A DNA stretch of 64,000 nt from Acidobacteriota bacterium (GTDB taxonomy: Bacteria > Acidobacteriota > Terriglobia > Terriglobales > Acidobacteriaceae). Shown here piece after piece: positions 28,896 to 36,860 of this stretch. The notes under the pieces were generated by a model, which did not search any database, was not told where the DNA came from, and worked only from the letters and a program-made list of their open reading frames with translations. Within the stretch, counting starts at the first letter, position 1; each line of letters starts with the position of its first letter. Location: contig QIAU01000121.1 of NCBI GenBank assembly GCA_003225055.1, positions 1 through 64,000 on the forward strand, read 5' to 3'. The translations under genes were made by a program, and so were the position numbers.

Positions 28896-29183
28896 GTGAT
28901 AGCTTTTCTCACCCTCGAACTCAGCATCGAAGCTGCCCATTCCCTCAAAGACAAGCGGCAAGTTGTACGGAGCCTGAAAGACAGGCTCCGCGCTCATTTC
29001 AATGTTGCCGTGGCTGAGCTGGATTCTACCGGTTTATGGAACCGGGCGACGCTGGGCGTGGTTAGCCTGTCCGATTCGCGCGCCTATCTGGACGGCCTGA
29101 TGAAAAATGTCGAGCGCCAGGCTACCCGTATTGCCAACAATTCAGGCGCCGAAGTGACTGATTCTTTTGTGGAATTCGTCTAA
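28896..29183 (+). CDS. DUF503 family protein (YlxP-like)
   Basis: The 95-residue product matches the DUF503/YlxP family: IAFLTLELSIEAAHSLKDKRQVVRSLKDRLRAHFNVAVAE, then WNRATLGVVSLSDS. These proteins are often encoded between infB and rbfA, as here, and are thought to act in ribosome biogenesis or RNA binding, but their role is not proven. Translation starts at GTG 28896. The preceding gap has TTTCTAGTTTCTAGTTTCC words. Confidence 0.88.
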   Translation: MIAFLTLELSIEAAHSLKDKRQVVRSLKDRLRAHFNVAVAELDSTGLWNRATLGVVSLSDSRAYLDGLMKNVERQATRIANNSGAEVTDSFVEFV

Positions 29184-29303
29184 GGACTAAGGGGCTGTTG
29201 AAATCTTCGTCCGCGAGGGAGCTTCCCTAGCCTTGGCCAACGGCTTGTCATTCTGCAACCGCCCGTTTTCTGATATTCTCTTCCGTTTTTATCCCGACGC
29301 ACT

Positions 29304-29669
29304 ATGCCGGAAAAACGCGGGCAGCAACACCATCGCGAGCGGCTGAGCGAGGCCCTACGCGAGGAGATTGAAACGATTCTGGAAGGTGAACTGGGCGACC
29401 CCCGGATTGGCCTGGTCAACGTCAGCGAAGTCCAGCTGGCTCCCGATTCGCGCTCCGCACGCGTGTTTGTCGCTGTCCAGGGCGATGATGCGGAAGCGGA
29501 TCTTACATTGGAAGGACTCGCGGCTGCCCGTGGATTTATCCGGCGTGAATTAGCTGAGCGGTTGCATTTGCGGCGCCCGCCGGAGTTGTTTTTCCAGGCA
29601 GATCGTTCCCGGCAGTATCAGGAGAGAATTGACGAGCTGCTGAGTCGTACAAAGAAGAAAACCAAGTAG
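29304..29669 (+). CDS. rbfA: 30S ribosome-binding factor RbfA
   Basis: RbfA is a single KH-like-domain protein needed for late 16S processing and cold adaptation. The 121 residues have REEIETILEGELGDPRIGLVNVSEVQLAPDSRSARVFV and end in PELFFQADRSRQYQERIDELL, the family pattern. truB, the usual neighbour, is missing downstream. nrnA follows instead after a repeat-filled gap. Confidence 0.95.
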   Translation: MPEKRGQQHHRERLSEALREEIETILEGELGDPRIGLVNVSEVQLAPDSRSARVFVAVQGDDAEADLTLEGLAAARGFIRRELAERLHLRRPPELFFQADRSRQYQERIDELLSRTKKKTK

Positions 29670-29711
29670 AACTGGTTCAAGCAATATCCTTTTGCGCTTG
29701 TCCCTTTGAGG

Positions 29712-29813
29712 CTTGTCATTGCGAGCGGAGCGAGGAATCCGGGGTTTGATTTCGCGTGCCGGCCGGCGAGAATCCGCTTCCCAGCCGATGATGGCTACGA
29801 GCGGGATGACAAG
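29712..29813. repeat. REPIN-like element, CTTGTCAT...ATGACAAG
   Basis: A 102-bp unit starts CTTGTCATTGCGAGCGGAGC and ends GAGCGGGATGACAAG, so its termini are inverted repeats (8 bp perfect). The left part carries CGAGGAATCC, as in the palindromes at 3348 and 23570 read on the other strand. It fills most of the rbfA-nrnA gap. Two opposed REP-like units around a spacer is the layout called REPIN in other genera. Confidence 0.65.
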
Positions 29814-29845
29814 TTAAGAAAGGCTGGCAGGAGTTAGGCCACCGC

Positions 29846-30793
29846 ATGGTCACCGAAGTACTGAAGCACATCGAACGCCGAGCACGATTCGTGTTGACCT
29901 CGCACGCCAGGCCGGACGGCGACGCGATCGGCTCGGTGTTAGCCTGCTCCCAGATTCTGCGCGCCATGGGCAAGCAGGCCGAGGTCGTGCTCAGCGATGG
30001 AGTGCCTCGGATCTACCGGCCACTTCCGTTTACTGACACCGTGGTTCAGGCAAACGACGTCAACGGGGAGTATGAAGCAGCCATTATTCTGGAGTGTGAC
30101 AGCATCCAGCGCACCCGGCTCAAAGGTCTCGAAGAGCGCTTCCTGATCAGCATCGACCATCACGTAAGCGGTCGTCCGTTCGCACATGTCAACTGGATTG
30201 ATACCGCAGCGTGTGCAACCGGCGAAATGGTTTTTCGCCTGGCTCGTCAGGCCGGGGTCCCCATCTCGCCGGAGATCGCCACCTGCCTTTACACTGCGGT
30301 ACTTACCGATACGGGATCGTTCATGTTTTCCGGCACCAACGAACACACTTTTGCCTTGGCGCGTGAACTGGTGCTGGCGGGAGCCGATCCGGCATTTTGC
30401 GCCAGAAACGTTTATTTTTCGCATCCCACGTCAAAGATGCGGCTGCTGGGGGCAGCCCTTTCCAACCTGCACCGGGAAGGGTCGCTCGCCTGGATCTGGG
30501 TGACTCGCGGGCAGATGCAAGACTGCGGCGCCCTGGATGAGGATTGCGAAGGCCTGGTGAACTATGCGCTCGCGATACAGGGAGTCGAGGTCGCCGCCTT
30601 CTTCCGCGAACTCAGAGACGGTCGTTTTCGTGTCAGCCTGCGCAGCAAAGGCCAGTTGAACGTGGCCGCCGTGGCGGAGCGCTTCGGCGGCGGCGGGCAT
30701 CAGTGTGCCAGCGGGTGTTCGATGGATGGTCCACTTTCTGCCGCTGTGGCGCGCATCCTGGCGCAGCTTCGCTTGGACTCCTCCGTACCATAA
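29846..30793 (+). CDS. DHH-family phosphoesterase (NrnA-like)
   Basis: The 315-residue protein is of the NrnA type, which degrades short oligoribonucleotides and dephosphorylates pAp. It has the DHH motifs THARPDGDAIGS-like SHARPDGDAIGS (about residue 18), ECDS, SIDHHVSGRPFAHVNW, and LTDTGSFMFSG, then the DHHA1 motif FGGGGHQCASGC near residue 287. Its place after rbfA is common in several phyla. The ATG was kept because GGAGTTAGG lies upstream. Confidence 0.92.
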   Translation: MVTEVLKHIERRARFVLTSHARPDGDAIGSVLACSQILRAMGKQAEVVLSDGVPRIYRPLPFTDTVVQANDVNGEYEAAIILECDSIQRTRLKGLEERFLISIDHHVSGRPFAHVNWIDTAACATGEMVFRLARQAGVPISPEIATCLYTAVLTDTGSFMFSGTNEHTFALARELVLAGADPAFCARNVYFSHPTSKMRLLGAALSNLHREGSLAWIWVTRGQMQDCGALDEDCEGLVNYALAIQGVEVAAFFRELRDGRFRVSLRSKGQLNVAAVAERFGGGGHQCASGCSMDGPLSAAVARILAQLRLDSSVP

Positions 30794-30799
30794 AGCCCT

Positions 30800-31060
30800 A
30801 TGGAAATTGCACTCGTGCGGCGGGTCCCTTCTTTTGTCGGAGCGCGGCTGATCCTGATCGCCTATGCTGGGCAACAGGTCAACTTGATCGATCCCCGCAA
30901 GCCTCTGTATAACATCCTGAACGGCATTGGATCCGCCATCCTCGCCTATATTGCTTTCCATCCGTTTCAAGTTGGGCTCGTGTTGCTGGAAGTGACCGGG
31001 ACGGCGATCAGTGTCTATGCGCTGGTGCGCGTCCCGAGCCAAGGAGAAAAGAATTGCTGA
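30800..31060 (+). CDS. Small membrane protein, CBU_0592-like
   Basis: The 86 residues hold two or three hydrophobic stretches. The pattern LIAYAGQQVNLIDPRKPLYNILNGIGSAILAYIAF and GLVLLEVTGTAISVYALV resembles the small CBU_0592-type domain of unknown function. It starts six bases after nrnA, so it is likely cotranscribed. Its stop codon lies inside the AATCAG inverted repeat that follows. Confidence 0.65.
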   Translation: MEIALVRRVPSFVGARLILIAYAGQQVNLIDPRKPLYNILNGIGSAILAYIAFHPFQVGLVLLEVTGTAISVYALVRVPSQGEKNC

Positions 31061-31130
31061 TTTTTGATTTCTGATTGCAGATTGGAGTACCGGTCTTGCT
31101 GAATCGCAATCAGAAATCAGCAATCAGCAA
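31054..31130. repeat. AATCAGAAATCAGCAATC inverted repeat
   Basis: The arm at 31054-31078 (begins TTGCTGATTTTTGATTTC) and the arm at 31106-31130 (begins GCAATCAGAAATCAGCAATC) are inverted, 23 of 25 bases matching, with 27 bases between. GCAATCAGAAATCAGCAA also occurs at 17855-17872. The structure separates nrnA and the small membrane protein from the glycosyltransferase gene, and may act as a terminator or a stability hairpin. Confidence 0.8.
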
Positions 31131-31135
31131 TAGAT

Positions 31136-32797
31136 ATGTCAGGCACTCCAAGTCCACTACGGCCTGGTGCGGGGGTCCACCAGCGCTCTCGTGCCCGCGG
31201 CGACTGGTTTCTTCTTTTCGGATTCTGCGCCTTTCTTTTTTTCTTTGGGCTGAACTATTTTGGGCTGATCGGGGCGGATGAACCCCGCTATGCGCAAATC
31301 GCACGCGAAATGCTCGCCCGCCATGACTGGATCACGCCAGTGCTCGGAGGAAAACCCTGGTTGGAGAAGCCTGTCCTCTACTACTGGGAGGCGATGCTCG
31401 CTTACAGCATTTTCGGGGTGAGCGACTGGGCGGCAAGAGTACCTTCCGCGATGGATGCCACGCTGCTTGTCATCGCTGTCTATTTTTTTCTGCACCGCTT
31501 CCGGCCGGACTTTCAGTTGGACGGTGCGTTGGTAACGGCTTCCGCGGCGGGCATGGTTGGATTTGCCCGCGCCGCCTCGACCGATATGCCGTTGGCGGCT
31601 GCTTTGAGCATTGCCCTGCTGGGCTGGTATGCGTGGCATGAGAGTGGGAGACTGGCTTATCTTGCCGGCTTTTATGTGTTCGTCGCGACCGGAACTCTTG
31701 CCAAAGGACCGGTAGCAGTCTTTCTTGTTGCACTGATCATTTCTCTCTATGCAGTGGCCGCTGGAGAGTACCGGCTTCTCTGGCGTACCCTCTGGATTCC
31801 CGGCATTGTTCTTTTCTGCGTGATTGCCCTGCCTTGGTATGTCGCTGTCCAGTTCAGGAACCCCGAGTTCTTCCGCGCATTTATCCTGCAGCACAATCTG
31901 GCGCGGTTTGGCACGGATGTCTTCCATCACGAGCAGCCATTCTGGTATTTCGGCGTTGTGACACTGGTTGCGCTTGTACCTTGGACCATTATTGCGCTCT
32001 TAGCGATGTGGGAAAATGTGCACGCTTGGTGGACTGAAGGTAGAACGCGGTTCGAATCGGAAGACAAGCTTAGTGGTTTTTTGGTGGCCTGGCTCGTAGT
32101 CCCGGTTATTTTCTTTTCTCTTTCGAGATCGAAACTTCCGGGATACATCTTGCCCGCAGTTCCCGCAGGCACCCTGCTGGTTGCCGAGTACGTGCGGCGC
32201 CATGCTGCCGAAGAGGAGCGTCTCTCGCTGATGTCGATCGTCCTACATTCTATTGTCGCGGCGCTGCCTATCATCCCCGCGCTGATGATTCAATACATTT
32301 TGCTGCAACACCGTCTGCCGCGAGGTAGGGCGTCCCTCATCTCTTCCGGAGTAGCGCTTGTACTCGCCGTAGGAATTGCACTCACTTTGAGGGGTGGACT
32401 CGGGTTCCGCATGTTGCGCTTCGTCACACTGGTTCCCGTGGTGCTCACGGTGGCCGCGGTCCTGAAGATTGGCGGGGCCACTTTGGACGAGACGCTCTCA
32501 GCCCGGCGCTTAGCTCGCGAGCTCGCCCGCGTCGAAGCCGGCAATCTGCCGACGGCGGTCTTCCAAGTGCCACGTGAGACTGAGTACAGCCTGGCTTTCT
32601 ATCGCGACCAGGTGATCGAAAGTTACGATCGTGGCGAGATTCCACCTCGCGACCACCTTCTCATCACCAGAGAAGGGTTCAAGCCGGAGACTACGCAGTT
32701 GCTAGCTTCCCGGCGGGTTTCGTTTCTTGGGAACTTCCGCGCGCAGCATTTGGAGTATTACTGGGTGTCGGCCCCGGGGACGCTGCATGAGCATTAA
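31136..32797 (+). CDS. ArnT/PMT-like glycosyltransferase (GT-C fold)
   Basis: This 553-residue inner-membrane protein has about 10-12 segments and the family sequence at the first periplasmic loop: GADEPRYAQIAREMLARHDWITPVLGGKPWLEKPVLYYW, with the catalytic Asp-Glu pair. ARAASTDMPLAAALSIALL and LAKGPVAVFLVALI are also typical. Such enzymes transfer a sugar from a polyprenyl donor to lipid A, a protein or another glycan. The acceptor cannot be told here. Confidence 0.88.
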   Translation: MSGTPSPLRPGAGVHQRSRARGDWFLLFGFCAFLFFFGLNYFGLIGADEPRYAQIAREMLARHDWITPVLGGKPWLEKPVLYYWEAMLAYSIFGVSDWAARVPSAMDATLLVIAVYFFLHRFRPDFQLDGALVTASAAGMVGFARAASTDMPLAAALSIALLGWYAWHESGRLAYLAGFYVFVATGTLAKGPVAVFLVALIISLYAVAAGEYRLLWRTLWIPGIVLFCVIALPWYVAVQFRNPEFFRAFILQHNLARFGTDVFHHEQPFWYFGVVTLVALVPWTIIALLAMWENVHAWWTEGRTRFESEDKLSGFLVAWLVVPVIFFSLSRSKLPGYILPAVPAGTLLVAEYVRRHAAEEERLSLMSIVLHSIVAALPIIPALMIQYILLQHRLPRGRASLISSGVALVLAVGIALTLRGGLGFRMLRFVTLVPVVLTVAAVLKIGGATLDETLSARRLARELARVEAGNLPTAVFQVPRETEYSLAFYRDQVIESYDRGEIPPRDHLLITREGFKPETTQLLASRRVSFLGNFRAQHLEYYWVSAPGTLHEH

Positions 32798-32802
32798 CGC
32801 AA

Positions 32803-32900
32803 TTGGCATTTAGCCCCTTCCGGGTATTCCCAGGACGCAAAACCATCCTTCCCAGAACATCTGGGCCAAAGGTTAAATGCCAAGTGCTAATTGCCAAGTG
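32803..32900. repeat. TTGGCATTTA / TAAATGCCAA inverted repeat
   Basis: TTGGCATTTA (32803-32812) and TAAATGCCAA (32874-32883) are perfect inverted arms 61 bases apart. TGCCAAGTGCTAATTGCCAAGTGC follows as a direct repeat. This belongs to another word family, in the gap after the glycosyltransferase gene. Confidence 0.65.
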
Positions 32901-33030
32901 CTGCTTTGAGAATCCACCTCGTCAACCGTGATCCTTGCCCTTGCATTTGCCTGCACGCCAAGGGAGACAATAGACTCGCTCTCTGTGTCCGCGATACGCT
33001 GGATTGAAGCGGACCACCGCCCGAGAACCC

Positions 33031-33978
33031 ATGGAAATCCTCGACCTCAGACACTTCTCTTCTGCCGACCTACGTCCCCTGATGGAAGACGAGACCCAGG
33101 TGTGGTCGCGCCTGCTCTCGTGGGATTACAGCGGCTCGGCGGAGATGATCCTTCGCTATGTGGATTCGAAGATCCTACCCGGCTACGCGGCTATTGATCG
33201 CGGCCGCATCTTCGGATATGCCTTCTTTGTTTATGAAGGAAATAAGGGCGTAATCGGCGATCTGTTTGTCGCTAACGGGAACGGGAATCGCGCATCGGGG
33301 CAACGCGAAGTTGAGTCCCGCCTGTTGTTGCATGTAATTGAAACCTTGCAGCAGTCCCCCGGAATTCATCGGGTCGAGGCGCAGCTGCTGGTTCATGAAA
33401 CCGGCGTAGTCGCGCGCCCCTTTGTCGAACAGGGGTTTCACCGTTATCCGCGGCTGTTCATGTCTGTGCCGCTGAGCAACACCCACCCATCGTCCAGTCC
33501 GATGCCGAGGGACATCGAGATCCGCCGCTGGTCGGAGCAGGATTATCAGACTGCAGCCGCGGTTATCACGGCAGCGTACCGTGGGCATGTGGACTCGGAG
33601 ATCAATGACCAGTACCGGACTTTGAGCGGGGCTGTGCGCTTTCTAAACAATATCGTGCGGTTCCCGGGATGCGGGTTGTTTGATGCCGAGTCGTCTTTTG
33701 TGGCGATCCACAAGACCCTGCGCAGTCTGGTGGGAGTAATTTTGTGTTCACGAGTCCGCCATGATGTTGGACATGTTACACAGGTTTGTCTGCTTCCCGA
33801 ATACCGGGGTCAGAAGATCGGAGAGGCGTTGCTGGCCCACACCGCTGCCAATCTCCGCAAGCGCAATTTTTCTTTACTGTCCTTGACCGTCACAGAAGCG
33901 AATCGTGCAGTCGACCTTTATAAGCGCCTGGGCTTTGAAAGCAAGCGAGTTTTTGATGCGTTTGTGTGGGAAGGATAG
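33031..33978 (+). CDS. GNAT-type N-acetyltransferase, two domains
   Basis: The 315-residue product has a C-terminal GNAT domain with the acetyl-CoA loop CLLPEYRGQKIGEALLAHTA (about residues 250-270), then EANRAVDLYKRLGFES. The N-terminal half (EILDLRHFSSADLRPLMEDE, GVIGDLFVANG, ARPFVEQGFHRYPR) has the same fold pattern without an obvious CoA loop, so it looks like a degenerate second GNAT domain. The substrate is unknown. ATG 33031 was preferred to 33004. Confidence 0.82.
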   Translation: MEILDLRHFSSADLRPLMEDETQVWSRLLSWDYSGSAEMILRYVDSKILPGYAAIDRGRIFGYAFFVYEGNKGVIGDLFVANGNGNRASGQREVESRLLLHVIETLQQSPGIHRVEAQLLVHETGVVARPFVEQGFHRYPRLFMSVPLSNTHPSSSPMPRDIEIRRWSEQDYQTAAAVITAAYRGHVDSEINDQYRTLSGAVRFLNNIVRFPGCGLFDAESSFVAIHKTLRSLVGVILCSRVRHDVGHVTQVCLLPEYRGQKIGEALLAHTAANLRKRNFSLLSLTVTEANRAVDLYKRLGFESKRVFDAFVWEG

Positions 33979-33996
33979 CTGCTACCCTCCGGCTAC

Positions 33997-34089
33997 TAGC
34001 TTCTAGCTAGCAACCAGCAACCAACTCCCGCATTCCTTGTAGGAGCGTTTTGGCTTGCTCGATGCTAGCAAGCGAGTAGCTAGAAGCTA
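33997..34089. repeat. AGCTA inverted repeat between convergent genes
   Basis: TAGCTTCTAGCTA (33997-34009) and TAGCTAGAAGCTA (34077-34089) are perfect 13-bp inverted arms. A smaller hairpin, GCTTGCT (34053-34059) with AGCAAGC (34067-34073), lies inside. The right arm contains the stop codon of the minus-strand gene. The structure could serve as a two-way terminator. Confidence 0.75.
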
Positions 34090-34269
34090 TCTTCTTAACA
34101 CCCACATCACCCATCCTGCCAGGATTACGCCGCCGGCAAACATGGCAAAGCAGTACAGGCCGTAGCGGACCATGTCGCGTGTGTTATTGCGCTGGGTGAT
34201 CCCGAATACCACAGAGGCAAATACTGCAAACAGAAGCGCCGCGCTGAAGTGAGAGAGGTGGAGATTCAT
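34087..34269 (-). CDS. Small membrane protein, 60 residues
   Basis: The product begins MNLHLSHFSAALLFAVFASVV and has two hydrophobic helices separated by GITQRNNTRDMVRYG. No family is recognised beyond small unknown proteins. Its ATG overlaps the stop of the upstream gene (ATGA, 34266-34269) and GGAAAG precedes it, so translation is coupled. This supports that it is real. Confidence 0.65.
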   Translation of the reverse strand: MNLHLSHFSAALLFAVFASVVFGITQRNNTRDMVRYGLYCFAMFAGGVILAGWVMWVLRR

Positions 34270-34694
34270 GGTTTCTTTCCGATTGCGATGTGGTAGGCGT
34301 CGGCGACAGCGATGAAATTCAGCAGGCCGGCCACGATGATGAACTTGGTCCCGTAATCGGCCGTGGCGTGCGCGATTGCACCCTCTCCCCAACCCGCAAT
34401 CCGCGCAACCATGTATAGGCCACCGGCGCCCACATCACCGATGAATCCGAGGATATCGAGGATGTCGCCGCCATTGGGCTTATAAACGCGGCCCTGCATC
34501 GCCAGGCCGAGCAGAAACATACTGAAGATGGAGGCCAGCAGGAGCACCCCGCGGATCCAACGCTTTTGAATAAGGTGTCCGGCACCGGGAACCAGCCACC
34601 CCACGGCGGGCGCCACCACGGACATCATCGTCTCGGTTTCAGTCGCAGGCCTCTGCGTCTCGTTGAAAGACTTGCTTGTAGGGGGATTGGGCAT
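34266..34694 (-). CDS. DUF6677-like membrane protein
   Basis: The 142-residue product has three or four hydrophobic segments. The start of the core, VVAPAVGWLVPGAGHLIQKRWIRGVLLLASIFSMFLLGLAMQG, matches the small DUF6677-type proteins that are frequent in Acidobacteria, as far as I recall. Function unknown. Its ATG directly follows the TGA of the peptidase gene, and its stop overlaps the next start, so the three form one operon. Confidence 0.7.
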   Translation of the reverse strand: MPNPPTSKSFNETQRPATETETMMSVVAPAVGWLVPGAGHLIQKRWIRGVLLLASIFSMFLLGLAMQGRVYKPNGGDILDILGFIGDVGAGGLYMVARIAGWGEGAIAHATADYGTKFIIVAGLLNFIAVADAYHIAIGKKP

Positions 34695-35861
34695 TCAGAT
34701 GATTACGATCTCATTTTGGATTTTACCGGTTACCTCGGCCGCCTTGGGACGCACCATCACATTTATTTCGCTGCGCACGCCGAATTCAGGAAGATAAATT
34801 CCGGGCTCGATGGAGAAGCAGGAGTTGGGCAGAATCTGCCGCTCGTCGTGGATCTCGAGATCGTCCATGTTGGCGCCGTTGGCGTGGATTTCGGTGCCGA
34901 TCGAATGCCCGGTGCGATGAATGAAATATTGCCCGAAACCGGCCTTGTTGATGTGATCGCGGGTAGCCCGATCCACTTCCCAGCCGGCGATCTTGCGGCC
35001 TTCCTGAATCGCCGTTTTTACCTTGTTGACGCCTGCGTCGCGTGCGCCCCGAACTACTTCGAAAATTTGGCGCTGGCGATCGGAGGGCGCCCTGCCCACA
35101 AAACCGGTCCAGGTAATATCGTAATAAACCGAGCCGGGCGTGTTCTTCTTGGCCCAGACATCGAGCAGCACGAAATCGCCTTCCCGAATGGAAGCGGAGC
35201 GTGCAGCCGTCGGCTCATAATGGGGATTTCCGCTATTAGCGTTCACCGCGACAATGGGCGGGTCTTCGGTTACCAGGTTTTCCCGACGGAAGGCTTCCAT
35301 GAACCACTGCTGGATTTTATGCTCGGTGGTCCCGCCGTTGCGCACCTGGCGCCCAATTTCCTTGAAGGCTTCCGCGACGATGCCATCAATCAGATTACGG
35401 GCCTCAAAGTGCGTTTGAATCTGTGCGTCGGTCAGGGTTGCTTCGAACTGGGCAACCAGGTCGGCGGAACTGATTATGTTCTTGCCCAGACCCCGCACCA
35501 TCTCCACCGTGCCGCCATCCACCAACGAAACATAAAAGATGATGTTGTTTGGCGAATACTGCATGGCGATGTCACGATATTTGCCGAGCAGCGCCTTCAG
35601 ATTCTCGAACAGCTCCTGCCACGCCGAATATTGCCGCTTGCTGCCGGGTAGCGAATCCAGATGTCCCGCCTCGATTTTGTGGACCAGTTTAATCGGTTCG
35701 CCCTGCGCCGGAACCAGGTAATACCAGCGTCGTGTCACCATGAGCTTATCGGGCAAGCCCAGCACGCGATAGGCAATCGGATCGCGATGATGATGATCGT
35801 AGAACAGCCACGCGTCGATATTGCGTTCGCGCAAGGCGGACTGAATGGCCGCGAGATTCAT
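34695..35861 (-). CDS. M24 family aminopeptidase (Xaa-Pro type)
   Basis: The 388-residue protein has an N-terminal creatinase-like domain (about 1-150) and a C-terminal pita-bread domain. All five metal ligands are visible in order: Asp in FVLLDVWAKK, Asp in VYYDITWTGF, His in HRTGHSIG, Glu in SIEPGIYLP and Glu in RSEINVMV. It should cleave an N-terminal residue before proline, or act on similar peptides, in the cytosol. It is the first gene of a three-gene coupled unit. Confidence 0.9.
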   Translation of the reverse strand: MNLAAIQSALRERNIDAWLFYDHHHRDPIAYRVLGLPDKLMVTRRWYYLVPAQGEPIKLVHKIEAGHLDSLPGSKRQYSAWQELFENLKALLGKYRDIAMQYSPNNIIFYVSLVDGGTVEMVRGLGKNIISSADLVAQFEATLTDAQIQTHFEARNLIDGIVAEAFKEIGRQVRNGGTTEHKIQQWFMEAFRRENLVTEDPPIVAVNANSGNPHYEPTAARSASIREGDFVLLDVWAKKNTPGSVYYDITWTGFVGRAPSDRQRQIFEVVRGARDAGVNKVKTAIQEGRKIAGWEVDRATRDHINKAGFGQYFIHRTGHSIGTEIHANGANMDDLEIHDERQILPNSCFSIEPGIYLPEFGVRSEINVMVRPKAAEVTGKIQNEIVII

Positions 35862-35949
35862 GGATAAACTGCTATTGTAAACAAGCGAGAGATTTTGCGC
35901 GAATACAGGGCCACAACTTAAGGTTCGACGTCATCTGCCGTTGCGTGTT

Positions 35950-36041
35950 GTCATGCTGAGCGAGGCTGGCTCGCCCAGGGTCTGGCGTGCACTCCTATGA
36001 CGGCTGTGCGCGCCAGCTCGCGGCGGTTCAGGATGACGACA
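35950..36041. repeat. REPIN-like element, GTCATGCTGAGCG...TTCAGGATGAC
   Basis: The left end GTCATGCTGAGCGAGGC (35950-35966) and the right end CGGCGGTTCAGGATGACGACATG are opposed units of the same family, with pairing sequence between (GGTCTGGCGTGC/GCGCGCCAGCTC). The left end is an uninterrupted form of the site in which the MITE-like elements sit. Confidence 0.65.
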
Positions 36042-36044
36042 TGA

Positions 36045-36725
36045 TTAGGGGCCCTGCAGGACCCGCTTGCGCACCTTGGCCGGCAGCGTCTCACAGGCGG
36101 TACGCAGCACGAGCCGCGGAACTGCGGCACGAATCCGCAGCAGATAGGGCAAGGCTCGTTTGGCGTCGGCCTTGGCAGCCTCACGCAGCAGCCACCCGAG
36201 TCCCTTCTGCACCATGTCGTCCTGGTCGCAAAGCAGGATCTCTGAGAGGCGCCTGATCTCCGGAAGAAACACCTTCTGCCTTGTGCCCCGGATCAAAGCC
36301 ACACATGCGGCGCGGCGATGCCATCGGTCTTTCGACTTCGCCCAGCGAAAGACTGAATTCATGCGCTCGGGTTTAACAGCGATCATGGGCGCGAGCAGGT
36401 AATGCACCAGGGCATCGTGGTCCGCCCAACTGCTGATCCGGTTTAGCCATGACTCGAACAGCCGAAACTGGCGGTCATTAAACTCAAAGGTGAGTGTCTC
36501 CAGCAGATAGATGGCAAAAGCTTTCTCTTCGAGGACGTCTCCAGAGAACAGTTGGTCGGCGACCTGGACCAGGAATTCCTGGCCGCGCTCCTGCAGAATG
36601 GCGAGGCGAAAACGGATGGCCACCTTGCGCAATTCGGCAGTATACCAGCCGCGCGACTGAATCTCTTCTTTGAAGAAACGCTGCACGCTTTCGGCGTGCG
36701 GAGCCAAGCCGCCGTCTTTCAACAC
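36045..36725 (-). CDS. DNA alkylation repair enzyme-like protein (AlkD type)
   Basis: The 226-residue protein is made of helical HEAT-like repeats with family features: SVQRFFKEEIQSRGWYTAELRKVA, FEFNDRQFRLFESWL, WADHDALVHYLLAPMI, SKDRWHRRAACVALI and DDMVQKGLGWLLREAAK. AlkD-type glycosylases remove alkylated purines. The start is GTG 36725, without a clear ribosome site. In-frame residues before it (LAAHIRR) also resemble the family, so the true start may lie upstream at an unusual codon. Confidence 0.82.
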   Translation of the reverse strand: MLKDGGLAPHAESVQRFFKEEIQSRGWYTAELRKVAIRFRLAILQERGQEFLVQVADQLFSGDVLEEKAFAIYLLETLTFEFNDRQFRLFESWLNRISSWADHDALVHYLLAPMIAVKPERMNSVFRWAKSKDRWHRRAACVALIRGTRQKVFLPEIRRLSEILLCDQDDMVQKGLGWLLREAAKADAKRALPYLLRIRAAVPRLVLRTACETLPAKVRKRVLQGP

Positions 36726-36787
36726 TCGGCGGATGTGGGCGGCAAGGTAGCTGGGCGTTATTATATGGCGCGTTTGGGCATATCCGC

Positions 36788-36860
36788 TAGTCAGGAGACG
36801 CTAGTCAGCATCTCACGACAGGCGCTAACTCCTGACTCCTGACTCCTGACCACTCCTTAC
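36788..36860. repeat. GACTCCTGACTCCTGAC word repeat
   Basis: TAGTCAGGAGACGCTAGTCAGC is followed by CTAACTCCTGACTCCTGACTCC and TGACCACTCC. It is related to the phrase at 14718-14790. The part from 36825 encodes the last residues of the POT-type transporter on the minus strand. Confidence 0.7.

Noticed and set aside
34566-35651. Plus-strand frame of 361 codons opposite the M24 peptidase
   Set aside because: The minus strand has all five metal ligands of a real enzyme. The long antisense frame is a codon-bias effect.
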